From Lachnospiraceae bacterium (GTDB taxonomy: Bacteria > Bacillota > Clostridia > Lachnospirales > Lachnospiraceae), in assembly GCA_014804695.1 (NCBI GenBank), contig JAAUZJ010000010.1, forward strand, positions 186,933-250,932: a stretch of 64,000 bases of DNA, given 5' to 3'. The notes beneath the pieces are model-generated. The model was not told where the DNA came from and did not search any database. It saw only the letters and a program-made list of their open reading frames with translations. Both the position numbers and the translations under genes were made by a program. Shown here in pieces: positions 58,509-64,000 of the stretch (position 1 is the stretch's first letter; the number at the start of each line of letters is the position of its first letter).

Positions 58509-60617
58509 TTACTTCTTCCTTCTCTTAAACCAAATCACAAACCCGATAACAAGGCAGGAAAGCGGTATTATGACAATAGTGAATATACCAACCAGCGCAT
58601 AAACCTTCGTTGGAAATACTAAGTTAGAGCTGTCATAAGATTTTACAGGAATTGATACCGAGCTTTCATGTTCTACAAGTGCACTTAATACACTGCTAAA
58701 AAGCTTAACATTGTTTCCCGGCACCATATCATCCGCACTCTTCGTAAAAAGATTCTCAGTCGCCACTATTACCGCACTTGACAAACCACCGTCATCCAAC
58801 TCCTTTTCTGCCCTAAGCGCAATGGTGAAAGGTCCGTCGATATCCCCATCTTCTTTGCCATAGTCGCTTGAAGTTGCAAGATTTACTTTGCTATACGACG
58901 CTGAACTGGATTCTAACAGTGAAGTATAATATATTGTTTCATTTTCCTCATCATATGAAAGCCCTCGTGCAAACGGTGCGAAAACTGCGGCATTAGTAAC
59001 ACCGCTTGTAATCTCATCATAATTAATTTGCGGGAAAATATAAAACGGATTTGCATAATACATACCCGAATCCCCCTCTATGATCATGCCATCCACAATT
59101 GATACCTTATAATAATCAAGGATTTTTTCATAATTTGTCAGTTTCTCTTCGGTCCATGTAGGAACTATAACGGCATTACCGCCTTTATCCAGATAATTAA
59201 TGACCTTATCTACATCATCTGTAGAATAATCTGTAGTCGGTGCATTTAAAATAATTGCCTGTGCATCATCCGGAATTGCTTCTACCGTAAGCAGAGAAAG
59301 CTCCTCATAGTCGATATTCTCTTTTTGTATTGCCTGTGTATACAAACCTTCAAACTCCAGTTCATTATGTCCAATAATAATATAAATCTTAGGCATATCA
59401 TCCGTAGTTACATATGCAAGCGCAGACGTAAGCTGTCCCTCACCGTCATATCCCGTAATCTGAGATTGATATGATGAATAATCCATTTCATACTCATATA
59501 TATCATTATAATCAACAAGCCTGCTTCTTTCGGGCCCGGCTACAATGAGGCTGTTATAAGTCGGTTCCGTAGACGAATACTGTGAATAAAAACGCGGATT
59601 TACGGATGGATCTATATAACTTACCTTTATATGATTCGATAATCCCTCTATTTTTCCGATAGTTTTATCCAAATTATCATCTTTGTATTCTTCACCGGCA
59701 AGGACATAAATTGTAACATCATCCTCTAAACCAGTTACAAATTCCTTAGTAGCATCCGTCAGTGTATACAATTTATTTGAAGTTACGTCTATAGAAATCA
59801 CGCTCTCCGGAAGCTGAGCCACTACAATATTGACTCCAACAGTCAATACTGCTGCAATAACGATCATACCTGAACTGTATGCTCCTATTTTAAAGCCCTT
59901 GCTGGATGCACTATATCTTCTTTTCTGTATGGACTGAGTTGTGCAAAACAACATAAATAAAGTAAAAGAAATATAATATACAACCGAAGGAACATATAAG
60001 GTTCCGTTTGACATATCATCAAATCTGCCTATTATATCAAACGCGCTAAGAATTTTAGTAAGCCAATTACCTGTCTGCGAAATAATACTGCAAAGTCCGG
60101 ACATCAGATAGCCCAGAAACAGCGCTGCAAACGTAATTACCGCCGATATGATTATACTTTCGGTAAGCGATGACACAAATAATCCAAGAGACAACGCAAA
60201 TGCACCGTATAAGCAAAAACCAAGCAGCGCCGTATACGATACTCCTATCTGGAAATTCCCGAAAAACGAAAGTATAATAGGCGCACTTCCGATGATCACT
60301 ACCGGAATTATATATACACTAAGCAGCGCGAGATATTTTCCAAGCACTATTTTTCCAATAGTCACCGGCGCAGTCAAAATCAACTGATCCGTCTTCTGCT
60401 TTCTATCCTCTGCCAGAATTCTCATAGTCAGAATCGGTATAGCTATCATAAATAAAAAGACAACGCTCTGTAACGCAAACACAATGCTCGGATAGCCATA
60501 TATAATATTATAGACTGTAAAATAAATTCCAAGCATTAACAGCGTTGCCGCCAGAAAAAGCCAACCGATAAAGGAATTAAAAAATGCTTTTACTTCTCTT
60601 TTATAAATTGCTATCAT
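58509..60617 (-). CDS. ABC-2 permease fused to GldG-like domain
   Basis: 702-aa fusion. Residues 1 to about 240 are a six-helix ABC-2-type permease (GWLFLAATLLMLGIYFTVYN; MRILAEDRKQKTDQLILTAP). About 255-275 is a further helix, and about 280-660 is the exported GldG-like domain. A final helix (about 675-695) ends with a basic tail. In Bacteroidetes GldF and GldG are separate gliding proteins; in Firmicutes the fusion belongs to exporters of unknown substrate. It lies 1 bp after the ATPase gene. Confidence 0.87.
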   Translation of the reverse strand: MIAIYKREVKAFFNSFIGWLFLAATLLMLGIYFTVYNIIYGYPSIVFALQSVVFLFMIAIPILTMRILAEDRKQKTDQLILTAPVTIGKIVLGKYLALLSVYIIPVVIIGSAPIILSFFGNFQIGVSYTALLGFCLYGAFALSLGLFVSSLTESIIISAVITFAALFLGYLMSGLCSIISQTGNWLTKILSAFDIIGRFDDMSNGTLYVPSVVYYISFTLFMLFCTTQSIQKRRYSASSKGFKIGAYSSGMIVIAAVLTVGVNIVVAQLPESVISIDVTSNKLYTLTDATKEFVTGLEDDVTIYVLAGEEYKDDNLDKTIGKIEGLSNHIKVSYIDPSVNPRFYSQYSSTEPTYNSLIVAGPERSRLVDYNDIYEYEMDYSSYQSQITGYDGEGQLTSALAYVTTDDMPKIYIIIGHNELEFEGLYTQAIQKENIDYEELSLLTVEAIPDDAQAIILNAPTTDYSTDDVDKVINYLDKGGNAVIVPTWTEEKLTNYEKILDYYKVSIVDGMIIEGDSGMYYANPFYIFPQINYDEITSGVTNAAVFAPFARGLSYDEENETIYYTSLLESSSASYSKVNLATSSDYGKEDGDIDGPFTIALRAEKELDDGGLSSAVIVATENLFTKSADDMVPGNNVKLFSSVLSALVEHESSVSIPVKSYDSSNLVFPTKVYALVGIFTIVIIPLSCLVIGFVIWFKRRKK

Positions 60618-60618
60618 T

Positions 60619-61599
60619 TTATTCTTCCTCCTCTCCTGCGGTTTCTACTTCCTCCTCCGGTGTAGTTTCCGTAAGCTGTAAGAAAATATCCTCCAGCGAT
60701 TTTTCAACCCTGCTCATTGCAATGACAGGCATATCATTATTTGTAAATGTCACAGACAAATCTTTGCGGATATCTATATTATTCTCCGTTAAAATCCTGA
60801 GTCTTACGCCGTTTTCTTCAGAAGTCTCCTCATATGAATAAGACTGTATATGTTCTATTTCCGAAAGGATTTTGTCAGCCTTTTCCTTATTTCCAAGGAC
60901 TGTCATATCTACTTCCGTAGACTTTCTCATAAGCCTTTGCAGTCCCGCCGGAGAATCGCTCGCCACAAGCTTCCCCTTAGAAATGATCATGATATGATCG
61001 CATATTGTACTTACCTCGGACAAAATATGTGAGCTTAGAATAATTGTATGATTCTCTGACAGTCTTTTTATAAGTTCCCTTATCTCGATAATCTGCTTAG
61101 GATCAAGTCCAACCATAGGCTCATCCAAAATAATTATATCAGGATAACCGATAATTGCCTGGGCAAGTCCTACCCTTTGTCTGTAGCCCTTGGACAGATT
61201 CTTAATAAGCCGCTCGCTTACATCCTCTATCTCAACCATCTCCATAACTTCCTGAATCTGGTCTTTACGCTCTGCTTTTGGCAGCTTTTTTAACTCAGCT
61301 ACAAAGTATAAATACTCCCAAACCGTCATATCGGGATATAACGGCGGTATTTCCGGAAGATATCCTATACATTTCTTAGCCTCCTCAGGCTCCGTCAAAA
61401 TATCATGCCCGTTAATCTCCACCAGACCGTCACTAGCCGCCAGATATCCGGTCATAATATTCATGGTTGTAGACTTACCTGCACCGTTTGGTCCAAGAAA
61501 ACCATAAATCTGCCCCTTTTCCACTTCAAAAGACAGATGGTCTACAGCAACATGATCTCCGTATTTTTTTACTAAGTTTTCTACTTTTATCAAGATCAT
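60619..61599 (-). CDS. ABC transporter ATPase of the GldA type
   Basis: Energises the permease-GldG protein. Walker A is GPNGAGKSTTM, the signature NLSKGYRQRVGLAQA, Walker B IIILDEPMVGLD, and the switch histidine is in ILSSHIL. A C-terminal regulatory extension (about 220-325) is typical of ABC-2 ATPases. The frame is open to 61617. The ATG at 61599 is only 2 nt from GGGGG, so a TTG at 61593 (IKVENLVKKYG) with 8-nt spacing may be the true start. Confidence 0.92.
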   Translation of the reverse strand: MILIKVENLVKKYGDHVAVDHLSFEVEKGQIYGFLGPNGAGKSTTMNIMTGYLAASDGLVEINGHDILTEPEEAKKCIGYLPEIPPLYPDMTVWEYLYFVAELKKLPKAERKDQIQEVMEMVEIEDVSERLIKNLSKGYRQRVGLAQAIIGYPDIIILDEPMVGLDPKQIIEIRELIKRLSENHTIILSSHILSEVSTICDHIMIISKGKLVASDSPAGLQRLMRKSTEVDMTVLGNKEKADKILSEIEHIQSYSYEETSEENGVRLRILTENNIDIRKDLSVTFTNNDMPVIAMSRVEKSLEDIFLQLTETTPEEEVETAGEEEE

Positions 61600-61774
61600 T
61601 TCCCCCTTTCGGTACACCTTAAGTTAAAAATCCAAATTTTACTCTAAATAATATTTGTGTTCATACCTTTTCCAAATTGTGAAAAAATTGTGTCCTTTAC
61701 AACTTTTTTATATATGATATATTTATCAATTTTAGAACACACGAATAGAATTATATCATATTATAGTATTAAAA

Positions 61775-61803
61775 TCATTACAAAACTTATCACTGCATAA
61801 ATT
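61775..61803 (+). promoter_or_regulatory. Possible sigma-E-type promoter for cotJ
   Basis: GCATAAATT (61795-61803) matches 8 of 9 positions of the sporulation sigma-E -10 consensus GCATACANT; TCATTAC 13 nt upstream is a weak -35. cotJ is sigma-E dependent in Bacillus subtilis, which motivates the search. A perfect inverted repeat follows at 61809-61832. Confidence 0.35.
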
Positions 61804-61808
61804 TTGCG

Positions 61809-61832
61809 AATAAATTTTATAGAAAATTTATT
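61809..61832. repeat. Perfect inverted repeat in the cotJ leader
   Basis: AATAAATTTT and AAAATTTATT around ATAG, 35 bp before cotJA and just after the promoter candidate. It could be an operator or leader hairpin; the A/T-only arms weaken the case. Confidence 0.4.
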
Positions 61833-61867
61833 CTTAAAGTTATCAGTTCAATGAGAAAGGAAATATC

Positions 61868-62044
61868 ATGAATATGAAAGATTGCAACTTTAATGAAAAT
61901 TTTAACAAATTTCCGGTTGCTATGGCATATGTTCCCTGGCAGCGCCTGACTCATATATATGAGGATCTGGATGAGGCGTTAGAGAACGGCACCATCTTTC
62001 CGGAATTAAACAAACCATTTGTAGGAAGGAGATGCTGTAAATGA
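61868..62044 (+). CDS. cotJA: Spore coat associated protein CotJA
   Basis: 58-aa spore coat component. The family pattern is KFPVAMAYVPWQRLTHIYED followed by LDEALENGTIFPELNKPF. The ATG at 61868 follows AGAAAGGA. It ends in the overlap ATGA with cotJB, the standard cotJABC organisation. Confidence 0.92.
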   Translation: MNMKDCNFNENFNKFPVAMAYVPWQRLTHIYEDLDEALENGTIFPELNKPFVGRRCCK

Positions 62045-62316
62045 CAAAAACATTTAGAAATGAGCGTGAAAAACTACTCCACAATATCACTCTTATTGAT
62101 TTCGTGATCGTAGAAATGAACGAATACCTTGACACCCATCCGTCAGACAAAGAAGCTGTAGACTATCTTAAGCACTATGTTCGCATGAAAAATCAGGCAC
62201 TTCGCGAATACGCATCTAAATACAGCCCACTTACAATTTCAACCGCAGACGCATCTTCCTGCGATGAATGGACCTGGGCAACAACACCTATGCCATGGGA
62301 AGGAGGATGTAACTAA
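62041..62316 (+). CDS. cotJB: Spore coat protein CotJB
   Basis: 91-aa spore coat component. Typical parts are LLHNITLIDFVIVEMNEYLD, THPSDKEAVDYLKHY and a C-terminal tryptophan-rich segment (CDEWTWATTPMPWEGG). It overlaps cotJA by 4 bp and cotJC by 1 bp. Confidence 0.93.
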   Translation: MTKTFRNEREKLLHNITLIDFVIVEMNEYLDTHPSDKEAVDYLKHYVRMKNQALREYASKYSPLTISTADASSCDEWTWATTPMPWEGGCN

Positions 62317-62494
62317 TGTGGGGTTATGAAAAAAGATTACAATTTCCGGTAAATATTACAAGTCCTAATGCCAAGCTGGCACAGGCAATCATAAGCCAAT
62401 ATGGCGGTCCTGATGGTGAAATGGGCGCTTCAATGAGGTATCTGTCACAGCGTTATGCTGCGCCTTATAGGGAGGTTGCAAGCATACTGACCGA

Positions 62495-62505
62495 CATCGG
62501 TGTAT
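62495..62505. other. Inferred left attachment junction of the element in cotJC
   Basis: cotJC homology ends at the glycine codon GGT (62499-62501); the following bases (GTATCGG) no longer fit the family. A GT dinucleotide straddles the change, a plausible crossover core for a large serine recombinase. The exact core needs the right junction, which is outside the window. Confidence 0.5.
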
Positions 62506-62540
62506 CGGTGCCGAAATTGCGCATCATAGATTTTAAGTGT

Positions 62541-62570
62541 ACTCCGGAAAGGCGAACCTTCCGGAGTTTT
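62541..62570. terminator. Terminator hairpin at the element's left end
   Basis: CTCCGGAA and TTCCGGAG form an 8-bp stem, extended by GG/CC past one bulged A, followed by TTTTAT on the plus strand. It lies at the recombinase stop codon and would end both cotJ readthrough and possibly recombinase transcription. Confidence 0.7.
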
Positions 62571-64000
62571 ATGATGGTTGAATAATCTCCATAGAGAGAA
62601 TATCGGTGTGGTAATCTTCATTTTTACCACGAGAACTGACGGTGAGTTTCATGCCAAACGGAACACATTTCAGCCATACCTCGACGGTCTTATCGTGATA
62701 GATAACCATTTTGTCGAGAATTTCCCGATACAGACTTTCATTACTTTCATCAAAGGTCATGATCTCATCCAATGCGTTTAGATAGCTTTCATACTCGTAC
62801 AATTCCGCTGCGTTTTCTTTATCCTGCTTCCCCGCTGCATTCAATGATTTTGAAAGCTCTGCAAGCTGCTCATCATACCATTTTGTCTGCTCCTGTAAGT
62901 CAGACTTGGTAATCAAACCATCCAGCATCAGGTCAATCGCTTTCTTTTTCTTGGCAGAGAGCGCATCCATTTTCTCTTGGATACGTTTCGTGTCCGGCTT
63001 TTTCTCTGATATGCCTTTGATTTCCTTGATTTCCTGCATGATTTCCCGTTTCAGTTCTTTTTGGTTTGTCTGAAGTTGACAGATGCAATAGTGCATACAG
63101 GTAAGCAGTGCCTTTTCATTGATAGAGCCGTTATCGCAGCCGATCTGCTCCCCGAAAGAAGAAATCTTCTTTGCCCCATGATTGGCGGCGGCATAACATC
63201 TCCACGCTTTATAGATGGTTCCGTTTTTCAGCTTTTTCGTTCTGCTTACATACCGCTGACCGCACAAACCGCAGTAGAGCTTTCCACTGCACCAGTAGCG
63301 ATTACTATGCTTTGATTTTGCCTCTTCCGATGGAGATCGTCTAAGAAGCTCTGCCTGCGTCCGATTCCATAAATCTCTGTCAATGATCGGCTCATGGTGG
63401 TCTTTCAAATAAACCATTTCTTCGTTACCTCGATTGTACTTCTTTGCATGTGTCAGATAGTTGGGTGTATAAGTCTTTTTCTGGCACAAATCGCCAACAT
63501 ATTTTTCGTTTCGTAAAACTCTTAGGATAATGGTGTTTGACCATAATTTAACCCGCATAGGACGCATTCCTTCTTCCAACAGTTCCCTTGCAATCACATG
63601 AGTGCCCTTGCCTTCATTTGTGAATTTATGAAAGATAGCGCGTACAACAGGAACTTCCTCTTCGTTGATAGACAATGTGCCGTTTTGGACAGTATAACCT
63701 AACATATCACGTCCAAAGACTACTCCTTGCTCCATGCGGCGTTTTTGTCCCCATTTCACACGTTCAGAGGTTTTGCGGCTTTCTTCCTGCGCAATACTTG
63801 CCATAATGGTCAACCGGAGTTCTCCGTCTGCATCTCGGGTATCTATGTTGTCAATGGTGAACACAACGCCGATTCCATTATCTTTGAGTTTTCTGGTATA
63901 CGAGAGCGTATCAACCGTATTCCTTGCGAAACGGCATACCTCTTTGGTCAAAATCAAGTCTATGCCCCCTTGCATAGCCTCTTCAATCATTGCATTGAAT
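62569..64000 (-). CDS. Large serine recombinase, 5' end outside window
   Basis: Site-specific DNA recombinase of the large serine family. The visible part begins inside the catalytic domain (FNAMIEEAMQGGIDLILTKE, VCRFARNTVD, TIDNIDTRDADGELRL, ESRKTSERVKWGQKRRM); the nucleophile serine and first residues lie off the right edge. The recombinase DNA-binding domain (about 90-190) and a zinc ribbon follow (YCGLCGQRYVSR, then WRCYAA), then a coiled coil (about 310-390). More than 473 aa are visible. It reads toward cotJC and ends 68 bp from the break, so it is the likely enzyme for insertion and excision. Confidence 0.92.
   Translation of the reverse strand, partial: FNAMIEEAMQGGIDLILTKEVCRFARNTVDTLSYTRKLKDNGIGVVFTIDNIDTRDADGELRLTIMASIAQEESRKTSERVKWGQKRRMEQGVVFGRDMLGYTVQNGTLSINEEEVPVVRAIFHKFTNEGKGTHVIARELLEEGMRPMRVKLWSNTIILRVLRNEKYVGDLCQKKTYTPNYLTHAKKYNRGNEEMVYLKDHHEPIIDRDLWNRTQAELLRRSPSEEAKSKHSNRYWCSGKLYCGLCGQRYVSRTKKLKNGTIYKAWRCYAAANHGAKKISSFGEQIGCDNGSINEKALLTCMHYCICQLQTNQKELKREIMQEIKEIKGISEKKPDTKRIQEKMDALSAKKKKAIDLMLDGLITKSDLQEQTKWYDEQLAELSKSLNAAGKQDKENAAELYEYESYLNALDEIMTFDESNESLYREILDKMVIYHDKTVEVWLKCVPFGMKLTVSSRGKNEDYHTDILSMEIIQPS

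Larger units (their letters stand above)
62316..62585 (+). pseudogene. cotJC: cotJC 5' fragment, interrupted by a recombinase element
   Basis: CotJC is a manganese-catalase-like spore coat protein of about 190-220 aa. The first 62 residues match the family (MWGYEKRLQFPVNI, SQYGGPDGEMGASMRYLSQR, ILTDIG). Family members continue with TEELAHLE; here codon 63 onward (from 62502) reads unrelated residues to a stop at 62585. Only the first metal ligand (E35 in GPDGE) remains; the Glu-X2-His pair and later ligands are lost. The foreign tail lies beside a serine recombinase gene. The gene is either dead or rejoined by excision; the missing 3' part is not in the window. Confidence 0.88.
62502..64000. 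mobile_element. Left end of serine-recombinase element inserted in cotJC
   Basis: Runs from the cotJC break to beyond the right edge. Visible content is a terminator-like hairpin and a large serine recombinase reading toward the junction. Recombinase genes adjoining an attachment site are typical of prophage-like and skin-like elements. Size, cargo and right end are unknown. Confidence 0.8.

Overview
The window looks like chromosome from a spore-forming, low-GC Clostridia bacterium, most likely Lachnospiraceae. The signs are AT-rich intergenic DNA, strong AGGAGG-type ribosome sites, TTG and GTG starts, a cotJ spore-coat operon, a monomeric [FeFe]-hydrogenase-like protein, SepF and Min/Mre division genes, and the miaB-mutS-mutL-miaA and fakA-recG arrangements. 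The taxon is inferred from gene content and order; no search was run. Nearly all genes lie on the minus strand. The exceptions are the tyrosine recombinase at the left edge, a histidine phosphatase, a DUF1292 gene and the cotJ operon.

Layout: 1-7 kb has a partial XerC-like recombinase, an LTA-synthase-like enzyme, a cytidylate-kinase-like protein, rluD, lspA and aroB. 7-11 kb has sepF, yggS, an HlyD-like membrane protein, a small P-loop protein and a D,D-carboxypeptidase. 11-21 kb is a cell-shape and division run read right to left: DUF4321, radC, mreB, mreC, mreD, PBP2, minC, minD, minE, rodA, mgsA. 21-31 kb has a PLP lyase, miaA, mutL, an EamA transporter that interrupts the mutS-mutL pair, mutS and miaB. 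31-36 kb has degV (fakB-like), recG, fakA and asp23. 36-42 kb has a NUDIX gene, a second PBP/FtsW pair, a U32 peptidase and zapA. 42-49 kb has ruvB/ruvA, a Gx transporter with a NusG-II protein, hflC/hflK, a phosphatase and trpS. 49-57 kb has a small Cys/Arg/Asp-rich protein, DUF5662, an alpha-amylase-family protein, DUF1292, a UvrD-type helicase, gltX and the hydrogenase. 58-61.6 kb has a gliding-type ABC exporter (ATPase, permease-GldG fusion, DUF4340). 61.8-64 kb has cotJA, cotJB and a cotJC broken by a large serine recombinase element that runs off the right edge.

Three signals stand out. (1) cotJC is cut after codon 62, just before the residues that would complete its dimanganese site, and the recombinase gene abuts the break. 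This resembles sporulation genes split by excisable elements such as sigK/skin. (2) Four copies of a long palindrome (repeat R1) share a GC-rich 33-34 bp core and have arms that differ between copies but pair within each copy. They occupy all three gene-free gaps longer than 300 bp. (3) A double hairpin (repeat R2) recurs between a stop codon and the next gene (mgsA/dacF, miaB/mutS, hydrogenase/gltX, ruvA/ruvB); in three of the four cases GGAG lies an unusual 13 nt from the ATG.

No tRNA, rRNA, CRISPR array, T-box or known riboswitch was seen. Many start codons were moved from the longest reading frame to the one that fits a ribosome site; reasons are given per entry.
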